Position numbers and translations under genes: made by a program. 64,000 nucleotides of DNA from Mesorhizobium sp. (GTDB taxonomy: Bacteria; Pseudomonadota; Alphaproteobacteria; Rhizobiales; Rhizobiaceae), in the NCBI RefSeq assembly GCF_024710845.1, contig NZ_JANJTZ010000028.1:96324-160323 (forward strand), written 5' to 3'. This document shows, one piece after another, positions 53,416 through 63,101 of this stretch (the first letter of the stretch is position 1; each line of letters begins with the position of its first letter). The notes beneath the pieces are model-generated. The model made no database searches, was not told the origin of the DNA, and saw only the letters and a list, made by a program, of their open reading frames with translations.

Positions 53416-53982
53416 CTACCACGCGCCGTAGGGCGGACACGCCGAATCGGGCAACCGGCTCAGCAGGAACTCGCGGTCGTCCTCGCCCGCTTCGAGATTG
53501 ACCGCACTCTCCTCCTCGTCGCAGCCTTCCGCCATGCGGATCCAGCCGCCCTTGCCCAGGCTGACGAGGATCTTGTCGCCCGGGCGCCGCGTGACGCTCA
53601 CGCCGCCGCCGTCGCATTCCACGCCGCAGCCGATACTGCTGCCGTTCGGGCCGCATTCGCCCCGTGCCGTGAGCTGCCGGGCATTGCCCTTCCGCTTCGC
53701 CGTCAGCGCGAAATAGTAGTTGCGCTGGCCCTGCGGATAGAACTCGTCGGGCGGAAAGCGGTAGTAGGCCAGCCTGAAGCCGATTTCCGTCACCTTCTGC
53801 TTCGGATGCTTGGCCAGATGCTCGGCCGTATAGATCCGCGCGTAGCAGATTCGCTTGCCCGCCTCCGGCTCGAGGAAGTTCGCCAGTTCCCCTTCCTCGC
53901 CGGGAGTGATCGCCTGGCCGGACGCCGTCGACGGCGCGGCAAGCGCCGCACAGACCAGAACAAGACCCGCGAGTCGCTTCAT
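53416..53982 (-). CDS. Secreted hypothetical protein, cysteine-rich C-terminal half
   Basis: A 188-residue protein. The signal peptide is MKRLAGLVLVCAALAAPSTA (cleavage near ASG-QAI). The mature N-terminus has a ICYARIYTAEHLAKHP region; the later half carries several Cys (ARGECGPNGSS, IGCGVECDGGG, EGCDEEES and SACPPYG). Probably periplasmic with disulfides. Family not recognised. The start at 53982 begins the signal peptide; the longer frame enters the upstream acyltransferase. Convergent with the MhpD-like gene. Confidence 0.7.
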   Translation of the reverse strand: MKRLAGLVLVCAALAAPSTASGQAITPGEEGELANFLEPEAGKRICYARIYTAEHLAKHPKQKVTEIGFRLAYYRFPPDEFYPQGQRNYYFALTAKRKGNARQLTARGECGPNGSSIGCGVECDGGGVSVTRRPGDKILVSLGKGGWIRMAEGCDEEESAVNLEAGEDDREFLLSRLPDSACPPYGAW

Positions 53983-54037
53983 CGCCTGCCTCCTGAGGAA
54001 GGCAACGATAATATCATTCCGTGGGGGAAGGAAATGG

Positions 54038-54949
54038 TCAGGCCGCGTCAGGCATCCGCGGCGCAATCGGCCGAAAGACCGCGTCGGGGTCATTCGCCAT
54101 CCGGATCGCGGTGTGTTCCTGAAGCGCTGCCGCGATCTCCGCCGGATCGCCTTCGAGCATTTCGGGCGCGATCGGCCGGCCGATCGAGATTGCAAACTTC
54201 TGACCCTTCTTGTTCAGAAGTTCGTGGAACAGCGTCATGTCGCGGATTTCGGTCGAATGCTTCGACAGGAAATAGAACAGGCCGGAGTTCCGCGCCGAGA
54301 TATGGGCGGGGATGACCGGATAGTTGTAGCGGCGCGCCAGCGACACGACCGAGTTCTGCCATGGCCGTTCGGTCAGCCTGCCCTCGTTCCAGTAGGCAAG
54401 GCGGCCGGAAGGGAAGAGCACCACGGCCCTGTTGTCGGCGAAGGCCCGCGCCGTCATTTCCAGCGTATCGCGTGACTTGCCATAGGTCTTCTCGCCGGAT
54501 CGCCATTCGACCGGGATGATCATGTCCCTGAAGCCCGGCGAGACACGCAGGGCATCCCGATTCGCGAATATGGTCATGTCGGGACGCACCGCCTTCAGCG
54601 TGTCGAAGATGGCGATTCCGTCAGCGATCCCCGTCGGGTGATTCGGCGCGAGGATGAACCCGCCCGAGCCGGGAAGGTTCGACGCTCCCTTGAGCGTGAT
54701 ATCGAGCGAAAGCAGGTTGCTGATCAGTTCGAACGCACGCCAGCCATCGAGCCGGGCGATCTGGTCCGCCATCGCAACCGCTTGCTTGTAATGAAGAAAA
54801 CGAACCAGCAGCGGCCTGATCAGCGGCCAGAGCGGATGCATCGAGATCTGCGTGGTACGCTCGGCAATGAGCTGGTCGATGACATGATCGCCACCTGTCC
54901 GCAGCGCTTCGAGCCGGCCGGAAAGAAGCCCGTACTGGGAAGTCGTCAT
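54038..54949 (-). CDS. Lysophospholipid/lysophosphatidate acyltransferase-like protein
   Basis: A 303-residue acyltransferase with catalytic HX4D-type motif NHPTGIAD near residue 102 and FPSGR in place of the common PEGTR. Probably membrane-associated. It differs from the canonical plsC at 39787 in sequence and motif. Hence a distinct acceptor (another lysolipid or lipid A/ornithine-lipid-like) is possible; nothing in the sequence decides. It starts 109 nt after lptE. Confidence 0.75.
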   Translation of the reverse strand: MTTSQYGLLSGRLEALRTGGDHVIDQLIAERTTQISMHPLWPLIRPLLVRFLHYKQAVAMADQIARLDGWRAFELISNLLSLDITLKGASNLPGSGGFILAPNHPTGIADGIAIFDTLKAVRPDMTIFANRDALRVSPGFRDMIIPVEWRSGEKTYGKSRDTLEMTARAFADNRAVVLFPSGRLAYWNEGRLTERPWQNSVVSLARRYNYPVIPAHISARNSGLFYFLSKHSTEIRDMTLFHELLNKKGQKFAISIGRPIAPEMLEGDPAEIAAALQEHTAIRMANDPDAVFRPIAPRMPDAA

Positions 54950-55035
54950 GTTACCTCCGGCTCTCGACGCCTCAGCTTCTCGCCGAAAACGGTGACGCGC
55001 GAATGACGCAGGCGAAAAACGGCGGAAAAACGGCT

Positions 55036-55047
55036 TTCTCGCGAGAA
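55036..55047. promoter_or_regulatory. 12-bp perfect palindrome between lptE and the acyltransferase
   Basis: TTCTCGCGAGAA is perfectly symmetric, in the 109-nt gap 11 nt past the lptE stop. Too short to be a strong terminator, it could be a protein-binding site or chance. Confidence 0.25.
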
Positions 55048-55058
55048 TGCCCTACTCC

Positions 55059-55616
55059 TCAGGATGAGGCCGGAAGTCGGGCCAGTTCCTGTCCGATCGT
55101 GAGACGCAGGACCTCGGCCAGTTCCCGCGCGGCGCGGTTTTCCGCATCCCGCAGGGCGCGCATTGCGGCAAACTCCTGACGGGGAATGTCGTAGGACGCA
55201 ACCATCGAGCGCGTGCCCGAGGCAACCGGCTGGCCGGTCTTGTTGTCGATGATCCTGTAGCTGGCGGTCACGGTGACCTGCCCCGAGGTCGGCTCGGTAT
55301 CGACGGTCCGCTGCACCGTCGCGGAGCTGGTGCTCACCGACGAGACCGATGGCTCGAACGAATAGGCAGCATCGGCAGGCTCGCTGCCGCCGCCGGTCAG
55401 CAGGAAGACGAGATGGTTGCGCACCTCGAGCCCGACGCGGGTCGTCGCCGGCTTGACGAGGATCGACGGGCGCGCCGCGCTGCCGGCGAGCGCGCCGGTC
55501 TGCAGGCCGGCGTCGCTGTAGAGCGGCCGCGCCGTGCAGGCGGACATCACGGCGAGGCCAGCCAGGGCAACCAGTCCCAGCGAGAAGCGCCGCCGGTTCA
55601 TCTCAGGCAACGACAT
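55059..55616 (-). CDS. lptE: LPS-assembly lipoprotein LptE
   Basis: A 185-residue outer-membrane lipoprotein that plugs LptD in LPS export. A Tat- or Sec-like leader with [21 protein letters not shown] (lipobox MSAC) precedes ARPLYSD. The LptE fold is suggested by [20 protein letters not shown]. The ATG at 55616 has AGAGGA at good spacing and overlaps the leuS end by 14 nt; ATG 55601 is an alternative. In many relatives holA follows lptE; here it does not. Confidence 0.85.
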   Translation of the reverse strand: MSLPEMNRRRFSLGLVALAGLAVMSACTARPLYSDAGLQTGALAGSAARPSILVKPATTRVGLEVRNHLVFLLTGGGSEPADAAYSFEPSVSSVSTSSATVQRTVDTEPTSGQVTVTASYRIIDNKTGQPVASGTRSMVASYDIPRQEFAAMRALRDAENRAARELAEVLRLTIGQELARLPASS

Positions 55617-58236
55617 TGACGATCCTCTGCGGCACCACGATGACCTTGCGCGGCGCCTTTCCTTCCAGAGCCTTCTGGACGAAGTCAAGCGCGAGCGCGG
55701 CCCGTTCGACGGCAGCTTGATCCGCGTCGCGGGCGATTGTCAAATCGCCGCGCTTCTTGCCGTTGATCTGCACCGGCAGCACGATCTCGTTGTCGATGAC
55801 GAGGCTTGGGTCGAAGTCGGGCCAGGCGCGTTCCGCCGCCAGTCCCCCGCCGCCGATCGCCTGCCAGCATTCCTCGGCCAGATGCGGCGTCATCGGCGCG
55901 ATCATCGCGATCAGGAACTCGACCGCCTGGCGCACCGCGCCCGCCATCGCCGCATCGGCCTTGCCGGCCGCCAGGTCCGCGACAGGACCCTGCAGCGTGT
56001 TAGTGAGCTCATAGAGCCGCGCGACGGCCTTATTGAAGCCCAGCCGCCCGATCTCCTCGCCGACGGTCTTCAACGTCTTGTGCGCCGCCTTCGACAAGTC
56101 GCCGGCAGCCCCCTCGCGGGCGGCGGCGGGCGACGTCCTCGCCAGTTCGTCCGCCGCCTCAGTCACCAGACGCCAGACGCGCTGCACGAAGCGGTGCGCG
56201 CCCTCGACGCCGGCCTCGGTCCAGATCACGTCGCGTTCCGGCGGAGAATCCGACAGCATGAAGAAGCGCGCCGTATCGGCGCCGTAAGACGCGATGATGT
56301 CATCGGGGTCGACGACGTTCTTCTTCGACTTCGACATCTTCTCGATCGAGCCGATCTCGATCGGCGTTCCGTCCGACGCGAGGACCGCGCTGCGCTTGCC
56401 ATCGACCTCGCTGATCTTGACCTCGGCCGGCGTGACCCAACCATGCGAGCCCTTGTAGGTCTCGTGCACGACCATGCCCTGCGTGAACAGGCCCTCGAAC
56501 GGCTCCTCGACCGCGTTCAGATGCCCGGTCGCCTTCATCGCCCGGGCAAAGAAGCGCGAATAGAGCAGGTGCAGGATCGCGTGCTCGATGCCGCCGATAT
56601 ACTGGTTGACCGGCAGCCAGCCGTTCGGCCCGTCGACATGGGCGAGATCCGTCGGCCGCTCCGTATTCCACGGATCGGTGAAGCGGGCGAAATACCAGGA
56701 CGAATCGACGAACGTGTCCATCGTGTCGGTGTCGCGCCGCGCCGCCTTGCCGCATTTCGGGCAGGAGGCGTGCTTCCAGGTCGGATGATGGTCGAGCGGG
56801 TTGCCCGGCCTGTCGAACGACACGTCGTCGGGCAAGAGCACCGGCAGCTGGTCGTCCGGCACCGGCACCGCGCCGCAATCGTCGCAGTGGATGACCGGGA
56901 TCGGGCAGCCCCAGTAGCGCTGGCGCGAGATCAGCCAGTCGCGCAGGCGGAACTGCACCTTGCGCTCGCCCTGCGGACGGTTGCCGACGGTGATGCCCGA
57001 CAGGCGCGTCGCCACCGCGTCGAATGCCTCCTTCGGCGCCATGCCGTCGAGGAAGCGTGAATTGATCATCACGCCGTCGTCGACATAGGCCTCGTCGGCG
57101 ATCGCGAATGTCGCCGCGTCCGCGTCCTTCGGCATCACCACCGGCACCACAGGCAGGTCGTATTTGCGCGCGAAGTCGAGATCGCGCTGGTCGCCCGACG
57201 GGCAGCCGAAGATCGCGCCCGTGCCGTAGTCCATCAAGACGAAGTTCGCGACATAGACCGGCAGCGTCCAGGACGCATCGAAGGGATGCACTACCCGAAC
57301 ACCGGTGTCGAAGCCCATCTTCTCCGCGGTCTCGATCTCGGCCGCCGACGTGCCGCGCTTCTTCAGCTCGTCGATGAAGGCTTGCAGCGCCGGATTCTTC
57401 GCGGCCGCCGCCTTCGCCATCGGGTGGTCGGCGGCGATCGCCATGAACGACGCGCCGAAGATCGTGTCCGGGCGGGTCGTATAGACCTCCAGCTCGGTCT
57501 CGCCGGCCGGCGCGGTGCCCTCGGCCACCTTCCAGCGCAGCAGCAGGCCCTCCGAGCGGCCGATCCAGTTCGACTGCATCAGCTTGACCTTGTCCGGCCA
57601 GCGGTCGAGCGTGTCCAGCCCGTCCAGCAGCTCCTGGCTCATCGACGTGATCTTGAAGAACCACTGTGTCAGGTCGCGCAACTCGACCTCGGCGCCCGAG
57701 CGCCAGCCCTTGCCGTCGATCACCTGCTCGTTGGCGAGCACGGTCATGTCGACCGGATCCCAGTTGACCTTGGCCGACTTGCGCTCGGCGAGCCCCGCCT
57801 TCCAGAAGTCGAGGAACATCTTCTGCTGGTGCTTGTAGTAGGACGGGTCGCAGGTCGCGAACTCGCGCGCCCAGTCGAGCGACAGGCCCATCGTCTTCAA
57901 CTGGCCCTTCATCGTCTCTATGTTGGCATAGGTCCAGGTGCGCGGATTGACCTTGTTGTCGCGCGCGGCGTTCTCGGCCGGCAGGCCGAACGCGTCCCAG
58001 CCCATCGGATGCAGCACGTTGAAGCCCATCGCCCGGCGCCAGCGCGCCACCACGTCGCCCATCGTGTAGTTGCGCACGTGGCCCATGTGGATGCGGCCCG
58101 AGGGATAGGGGAACATCTCCAGCACGTAGTATTTCGGGCGCGGATCGTCGTTCTTCGTCTCGAAGAGCTTCGCGTCGTCCCATGCCTTGCGCCATTTCGG
58201 CTCGGCGGTGCGGGGATTGTATCGTTCGGTTGCCAT
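55603..58236 (-). CDS. leuS: Leucyl-tRNA synthetase
   Basis: An 877-residue class-I synthetase charging tRNA-Leu. HIGH motif is [21 protein letters not shown] is [14 protein letters not shown], and the large CP1 editing domain includes [13 protein letters not shown]. The four-Cys zinc-like cluster is C..C in HCDDCGAVP and CPKCG. The start at 58236 ([15 protein letters not shown]) is canonical; the longer open frame is not. Divergent from yggS with about 157 nt between. Confidence 0.96.
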   Translation of the reverse strand: MATERYNPRTAEPKWRKAWDDAKLFETKNDDPRPKYYVLEMFPYPSGRIHMGHVRNYTMGDVVARWRRAMGFNVLHPMGWDAFGLPAENAARDNKVNPRTWTYANIETMKGQLKTMGLSLDWAREFATCDPSYYKHQQKMFLDFWKAGLAERKSAKVNWDPVDMTVLANEQVIDGKGWRSGAEVELRDLTQWFFKITSMSQELLDGLDTLDRWPDKVKLMQSNWIGRSEGLLLRWKVAEGTAPAGETELEVYTTRPDTIFGASFMAIAADHPMAKAAAAKNPALQAFIDELKKRGTSAAEIETAEKMGFDTGVRVVHPFDASWTLPVYVANFVLMDYGTGAIFGCPSGDQRDLDFARKYDLPVVPVVMPKDADAATFAIADEAYVDDGVMINSRFLDGMAPKEAFDAVATRLSGITVGNRPQGERKVQFRLRDWLISRQRYWGCPIPVIHCDDCGAVPVPDDQLPVLLPDDVSFDRPGNPLDHHPTWKHASCPKCGKAARRDTDTMDTFVDSSWYFARFTDPWNTERPTDLAHVDGPNGWLPVNQYIGGIEHAILHLLYSRFFARAMKATGHLNAVEEPFEGLFTQGMVVHETYKGSHGWVTPAEVKISEVDGKRSAVLASDGTPIEIGSIEKMSKSKKNVVDPDDIIASYGADTARFFMLSDSPPERDVIWTEAGVEGAHRFVQRVWRLVTEAADELARTSPAAAREGAAGDLSKAAHKTLKTVGEEIGRLGFNKAVARLYELTNTLQGPVADLAAGKADAAMAGAVRQAVEFLIAMIAPMTPHLAEECWQAIGGGGLAAERAWPDFDPSLVIDNEIVLPVQINGKKRGDLTIARDADQAAVERAALALDFVQKALEGKAPRKVIVVPQRIVNVVA

Positions 58237-58392
58237 GTTCGGAAAATCGCTTAGAACGAGGCGCGCTGACACGTCAGCGATGCCTTCTTGACTGGGCACG
58301 GGTCTTCACCACGGATCGCGTCCATTTTCAACCTTCCGAGTGCTTTTCACTTCCTTGAGTGCATTTTTGCTCTCCAGCCGAACACAGCGCAG

Positions 58393-59055
58393 ATGACCGA
58401 CACCGTAGAGAATCTGAATGACGTCCGCGCTAAGATCGCCGCAGCCGAGAAGGCCGCACACCGCCCGACCGGTTCGGTTCAGCTCGTCGCCGTCTCCAAG
58501 ACCTTCGACGCCGACGCCATCCGCCCCGTCCTCCAGGCCGGCCAGCGTATCTTCGGCGAGAACCGTGTTCAGGAAGCGCAAGGCAAGTGGCCCGCGCTGC
58601 GGCAGGAATTCCCCGACCTCGAACTCCACCTCATCGGCCCGCTGCAGTCGAACAAGGCGAAGGAGGCGGTCGCCCTCTTCGACGTCATCGAGACCGTCGA
58701 CCGCGAGAAGATCGCCGCCGAACTGGCGAAGGAAGTCGCGAAGCAGGCCCGCCGGCTGCGCTTCTACGTCCAGGTGAACATCGGCCTGGAGCCGCAGAAG
58801 GCGGGCATCGACCCGCGCGAGGCCGCCGCCTTCGCCGCCCGCTGCCGCGACGTCCACGGCCTCGCCGTCGAGGGCCTGATGTGCATCCCCCCGGCGGACG
58901 AAAACCCCGGACCGTATTTCGCCCTTCTCGCCAAGATCGCGGCCGAAGCGGGTGTAGCGAAACTCTCCATGGGCATGTCCGGCGACTACGAGACCGCCAT
59001 CGCCTTCGGCGCCACCAGCGTGCGCGTCGGCAGCGCCATCTTTGGGACGAGGTAG
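58393..59055 (+). CDS. PLP homeostasis protein (YggS family)
   Basis: A 220-residue TIM-barrel protein that binds PLP without known catalysis and balances cellular vitamin B6. The PLP Lys is in LVAVSKTFDADAIR; GENRVQEAQGKW and the phosphate-loop LSMGMSGDYETAI are family hallmarks. The ATG at 58393 is chosen over a longer leader. Divergent from leuS, convergent with the antiporter gene. Confidence 0.94.
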   Translation: MTDTVENLNDVRAKIAAAEKAAHRPTGSVQLVAVSKTFDADAIRPVLQAGQRIFGENRVQEAQGKWPALRQEFPDLELHLIGPLQSNKAKEAVALFDVIETVDREKIAAELAKEVAKQARRLRFYVQVNIGLEPQKAGIDPREAAAFAARCRDVHGLAVEGLMCIPPADENPGPYFALLAKIAAEAGVAKLSMGMSGDYETAIAFGATSVRVGSAIFGTR

Positions 59056-59075
59056 GGCGGCGTTCCTGGCCGCAG

Positions 59076-60329
59076 CTATTGTCTCACCACCCGCCGGACC
59101 AGGTGTTGCAGGGACAGGCCCTGCACGATGATCGTGAAGACGACCACCGTATAGGTGGCCGCGAGAAGTTGCGATTTTTCGGCGACCTCCGGGATCGACA
59201 GCGCCATTGCGACCGAGATGCCGCCACGGAGCCCGCCCCAGGTCAGCACCGGGATCGTGCCCGCGGCGAACGGCTTGCGCCGCTTGAGCGCCAGCACCGG
59301 CAACCCCACGGCCACGAAGCGCGCAAACAGCGTAAGCGGAATTGACAGCGCCGCCAGGACGCCGAGCCCCGTGTCGAACCGCACCACCAGCACTTCCAGG
59401 CCGATCAGCAGGAACAACACGGAATTCAGTATCTCGTCGATCACGGTCCAGGAGCCGAACATGTAGCGCTGCGTCTCATCGCTCATCGCGTCTTTCGGTC
59501 CGCGGTTGCCGATCAGCAGGCCGGCGACGACCACCGCGATCGGCCCGCTGAGGTGGAGTTCGGTCGCCAGCGCATAGGCTCCCGTCGCCAGCGCCAGCGA
59601 GATCATGACCTCGACCGGGTAGTCGTCGATCGCGCGCATCGCGCGATAAGCTAGGTAACCGGCCGCCAGCCCGAGCGCCGCGCCGCCGAACGCTTCGACG
59701 ACGAACAATTCGGCGACATGTCGGAAGTCTATCCCTCCACTCTCGGTGCCGATTGCGATCGCCAGCAGCACCGCGAAGACAACCACCCCGACGCCGTCAT
59801 TGAAGAGCGACTCGCCCGTCATGTCGATCTGGAGCTGGTCGGGCACCTTGACGGCCCTGAGCGTGGACAGCACCGCCACCGGATCGGTCGGGCTGATGAG
59901 AGCTCCGAAGACGAGCGCCCAGGAGAGCGGCAGGCCGATCCCCAGCAGGCCGGCCAATGCCCACAGGCCTATGCCGACCACGACGGTCGAGATCAGTACG
60001 CCGACGGTCGCCATCGTGGCGACCACGCCGGCCCGGTTGCGCAGCAGCGTGAGATCGACATGAAGCGCGCCCGCGAAGAGCAGGAAGGCGAGCATGCCGT
60101 TCAGGACCGTCCTCTGGAAATCGACCTGTTGGATCAGGGCGACCAAGCTTTCGTAGAGCGACACGTGTGGCACGGCGAGTTCGACGCCGATCAGGATCAG
60201 CGACGACAACAGGCCCATGGCGAGGATGCCGATTGTGTTCGGCAGGCCGATGTAGCGGTGATTGACCCACCCGAAGGTTGCGGTGAGCACGAGAAGGACG
60301 GCGATCAGGTCGAAGACGGAGAGCGACAT
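59076..60329 (-). CDS. CPA1-family Na+/H+ antiporter (NhaP-type)
   Basis: A 417-residue inner-membrane antiporter with about 12 TMs. The ion-binding core is [13 protein letters not shown] and [14 protein letters not shown], with both conserved Asp residues. [21 protein letters not shown] is the CPA1 C-terminal signature. No cytoplasmic regulatory tail follows the last TM. It exchanges Na+ or K+ for protons; ion specificity cannot be told. Confidence 0.9.
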   Translation of the reverse strand: MSLSVFDLIAVLLVLTATFGWVNHRYIGLPNTIGILAMGLLSSLILIGVELAVPHVSLYESLVALIQQVDFQRTVLNGMLAFLLFAGALHVDLTLLRNRAGVVATMATVGVLISTVVVGIGLWALAGLLGIGLPLSWALVFGALISPTDPVAVLSTLRAVKVPDQLQIDMTGESLFNDGVGVVVFAVLLAIAIGTESGGIDFRHVAELFVVEAFGGAALGLAAGYLAYRAMRAIDDYPVEVMISLALATGAYALATELHLSGPIAVVVAGLLIGNRGPKDAMSDETQRYMFGSWTVIDEILNSVLFLLIGLEVLVVRFDTGLGVLAALSIPLTLFARFVAVGLPVLALKRRKPFAAGTIPVLTWGGLRGGISVAMALSIPEVAEKSQLLAATYTVVVFTIIVQGLSLQHLVRRVVRQ

Positions 60330-60434
60330 GGCGGACCGGTGGGCGGGGAAAGTCCGCTCACCATCTCCTATCCGCGCGCAGCAGACAACCCGCCGAGCCC
60401 CGGCCCTCCCCGCTTGCCGATATGCCGTTCGGCC

Positions 60435-62432
60435 TCAGCCTGCTATCCTGCCGCCGCCCTGCTTGGTGATCACCACCACCGACGGCCTGGTCGGCAGGTC
60501 GGGCGAGAAATCCGGCCAGCGGGTCGACAGATCCTCGTAGTAGGACGGCCGGCCGAAATCCTTCCAATCCTCGCCCCCGTCGCCCGGGTGCTGAACGGCG
60601 ACAAAGGCGGTCTGGTCGTCGGCCGTAAAGGTCGGGCCGCAGAGCTCGGCGCCCACCGGCACGCGGTAGAACAGCTTCGACGTCGCCCGCGCGTCGCCTT
60701 CGGTATCGACCGCCCACAGACCGTCGGTGCGGCCGGTCGCCTTCGGCGAATTGCCGTCGGTAGAGACCCAGAGCCGCCCGGCGGCGTCGATCGCGCAATT
60801 GTCCGGCATGCCGAACCAGCCGTTCGCCGTCGTCGTGGTCGAGAAGGTCGCGCCGACCTCGGCCACCGAAGGGTCGCCGCACTTCAACAGCACGTCCCAG
60901 GCGCTCTTTGTCGCCGTGAAGTCGCCGTCGGTCTCGGTGATCTCGATGATGTGGCCGAACGCGTTCTTGGCGCGCGGGTTGGCGGCGTCGGCCTCCTCGC
61001 GCTTGGAATTGTTGGTCAGCATCACGTAGACCTTGCCGTTCACCGGGTTCGGCTGGATGTCCTCGGGCCGGTCCATCTTCGTCGCGCCGAGCAGGTCGGC
61101 CGCGCGCCGGGTCTCGATCAGCACGTCGGCCTGGCTGGCAAATCCGTTCGCCTCCGTAAGCGGACCCTGGCCGAACACCAGCGGCATCCACTCCATCGAG
61201 CCGTCCTGGTCGAACCTGGCAACATGGAGCGTCCCGTCGTCCAGAAGGTCCATGTTCGCGGCGCGATCCGTCGCGTTGAACGTGCCGGCGGTCACGAACT
61301 TGTAGACATAGTCGAAACGCTCGTCGTCGCCGAGATAGAAGACCACGCGCCCATCCTTCGCCACGATCGACTCGGCGCCCTCGTGCTTGAAGCGGCCGAG
61401 CGCGGTGCGCTTCTTCGGCATCGAGGCAGGATCGTTGACATCGACCTCGATGATCCAGCCGAAGCGGTTCGGCTCGTTCGGCTCCTTGCCGACGTCGTAG
61501 CGGTCGTAGTGCGCGGCCCACTCGTACGAGCCTTCCGGGATGCCGAGCCGCTCGTAGTTCGCCGCCTCGCGATGGTCCGCCGGCAGCTCGCCGGAGAAGT
61601 AGCCGTGGATGTTCTCCTCGGCCATGATGTAGGTGCCCCAAGGCGTCACGCCGCCGGCGCAGTTGTTGACGGTGCCGAGAACCTTCGTGCCGTTCGGATC
61701 GGCCGCGGTCTTCAGCCGCTCGTGGCCCGCCGCCGGGCCAGTAATCTCCATCGGCGTGTCGGCGGTGATGCGGCGATTGAGCTTGCCGTCGCGCACCACC
61801 TGCCACTTGCCGCCGTCCTTGCGGATTTCGACGATCGTGCCGCCATGCGCGGCGATCTCGATGTCGACCTGCTCCTTCGTCAGCGGCTTCTGTTCGAGCT
61901 TCTTCTTGCCGTCCTTCTCCACCACCGAGACGAAGCCCGGGAACATCAAATGCGGATTGGTGTATTCGTGGTTGACGACCAGCAGGCCGCGGTCGGCCGA
62001 GCCGTCGAACGGGATGAAGCCGACGAAATCGTTGTTGTAGCCGAACTGTTTCGCCTGAGCCGCGGCCGACTGGGCGGCCGGATCGAACGTCGGCGCATCG
62101 GCAAAGAGCGGGTCGCCCCAGCGCAAGAGCACATCGGCGTCATAGCCGGCCGCGACATGGTGCTTGTCATCGACGCCCGCCTCGACCTCGTCGAAGGTGA
62201 AGGCGGACGCAGCGGCACCGGCCCGCGCCTCGTCGGCCAGCATCAGCGCGATCGGGCTCACCGTCGCGGCGATCGCCGTCACGGCCAGCGAGCCCTTGAG
62301 AAGACCGCGCCGCGAGAAGCGGGCCGAAATGATCTCGCCCATCGAAGGGTTCAGTGTCGGGTTGTGGCCCGGCCCATCGTTCTCTTCGAGCAGGCTGGTG
62401 CGGAAGGGCGAAGGGGTCGACATGCGTGGCAT
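60435..62432 (-). CDS. phoX: PhoX-family alkaline phosphatase (Tat-exported)
   Basis: A 665-residue protein with a twin-arginine signal (FSRRGLLKGSLAVTAIAA, cleavage near ARA-GAA). The mature part matches the PhoX family, a calcium/iron phosphatase for organic phosphate: LVVNHEYTNPHLM, the iron-site Cys in NNCAGGVTPWGTYI, YIMAEENIHGYF and the C-terminal AVQHPGDGG. The start at 62432 (MPRMSTPSP) is used; MSTPSP at 62423 is possible. A candidate Pho box lies just upstream, making it a second phosphate-regulon gene in this window. Confidence 0.9.
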   Translation of the reverse strand: MPRMSTPSPFRTSLLEENDGPGHNPTLNPSMGEIISARFSRRGLLKGSLAVTAIAATVSPIALMLADEARAGAAASAFTFDEVEAGVDDKHHVAAGYDADVLLRWGDPLFADAPTFDPAAQSAAAQAKQFGYNNDFVGFIPFDGSADRGLLVVNHEYTNPHLMFPGFVSVVEKDGKKKLEQKPLTKEQVDIEIAAHGGTIVEIRKDGGKWQVVRDGKLNRRITADTPMEITGPAAGHERLKTAADPNGTKVLGTVNNCAGGVTPWGTYIMAEENIHGYFSGELPADHREAANYERLGIPEGSYEWAAHYDRYDVGKEPNEPNRFGWIIEVDVNDPASMPKKRTALGRFKHEGAESIVAKDGRVVFYLGDDERFDYVYKFVTAGTFNATDRAANMDLLDDGTLHVARFDQDGSMEWMPLVFGQGPLTEANGFASQADVLIETRRAADLLGATKMDRPEDIQPNPVNGKVYVMLTNNSKREEADAANPRAKNAFGHIIEITETDGDFTATKSAWDVLLKCGDPSVAEVGATFSTTTTANGWFGMPDNCAIDAAGRLWVSTDGNSPKATGRTDGLWAVDTEGDARATSKLFYRVPVGAELCGPTFTADDQTAFVAVQHPGDGGEDWKDFGRPSYYEDLSTRWPDFSPDLPTRPSVVVITKQGGGRIAG

Positions 62433-62474
62433 CTCCGGCTGCGTTTTGTCCCGGCGCCTCTCTAGAGACGCGCC

Positions 62475-62492
62475 ATGACACGCCGGTGACGA
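62475..62492 (-). promoter_or_regulatory. Candidate Pho box upstream of phoX
   Basis: The minus strand reads TCGTCAC-CGGC-GTGTCAT (62492 to 62475). These are two 7-bp units 11 bp apart, matching the CTGTCAT consensus at 4 and 6 positions. It lies about 43 nt before the phoX start, the right place for PhoB activation; weaker than the pst box. Confidence 0.55.
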
Positions 62493-62516
62493 CGCCCCGC
62501 GATGATACCACCCCGG

Positions 62517-62789
62517 TCAGTTCAGCAGGATCTCGCCGTCGACCTTGCGCCATTCCGTCGGCGAGATCAGCTTCCTGTGCGTGTAGCGGATCGAATGCAG
62601 CGGCCCTTCGAGCTTCGAACGCCAGAAGTCGAGGAAGCCGGTAAGCACCGGAAACTTCGGCGCCAGGTCGTAGTCCTGCCACAGATAGGTCTGCAGCACG
62701 CTCGGATGGTCGGGCATCCGGTAGAGGATTTCGGCCGTCGTCAGGCCATAGCCCCTGAGCATCAATTCGAGTTCCTGTGCGTCGCGCAT
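62517..62789 (-). CDS. Usg-family protein
   Basis: A 90-residue protein of the Usg family, found upstream of unrelated genes across rhizobia. Diagnostic wording: LRGYGLTTAEILYRMPDHPS, then YLWQDYDLAPKFP and FLDFW. It has no signal peptide. Function is unknown; early reports tied it to amino-acid biosynthesis loci only by position. It lies 84 nt upstream of phoX on the same strand. Confidence 0.85.
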   Translation of the reverse strand: MRDAQELELMLRGYGLTTAEILYRMPDHPSVLQTYLWQDYDLAPKFPVLTGFLDFWRSKLEGPLHSIRYTHRKLISPTEWRKVDGEILLN

Positions 62790-63101
62790 GAGTGGTCCCC
62801 GCGTGGTTTCTCCTGTCCTCCCAACGCAAAACTGTGCGCCCGGATCGTTACCCGTCTATTGACATTTTCGTGAGGTGGGACGATTTGCTCAATGAATCGA
62901 GCATGTTAGCAGTAGACGAACGCGAGTGCTGCCAGCGCCCGCGGAAATCCGTCCTGTGTCCCTGCGTCAAGCCGCCACGCGAATCCAACGTCTAATGTTG
63001 TGGCGCGGGCCAAATTGCTAATAATGCCCGCGAATTCGCGGACGCGGAGACCGCGGAACTGTCGGCGCGAAGCCGGGGGACAAACAGTCGGGGAGGAATG
63101 C
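62790..63101. other. Divergent intergenic region usg / acsA
   Basis: About 310 nt without a gene. It should hold the promoters of usg (minus) and acsA (plus). A TTGACA occurs at 62859-62864 on the plus strand without a good -10. A TTGTGG (62998) with TAATAA (63019) at 15-nt spacing is a weak pair. A 14-bp palindrome at 63028-63041 is listed separately. Confidence 0.5.
63028..63041. promoter_or_regulatory. 14-bp perfect palindrome upstream of acsA
   Basis: CCGCGAATTCGCGG is fully symmetric and lies about 60 nt before the acsA start. It could be an operator or a 5'-leader hairpin; no family assignment is possible. Confidence 0.35.

Noticed and set aside
59718..62465. 915-codon open frame on the plus strand opposite the antiporter and PhoX genes
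   Set aside because: It spans two well-supported minus-strand genes and shows shadow composition with no motif.
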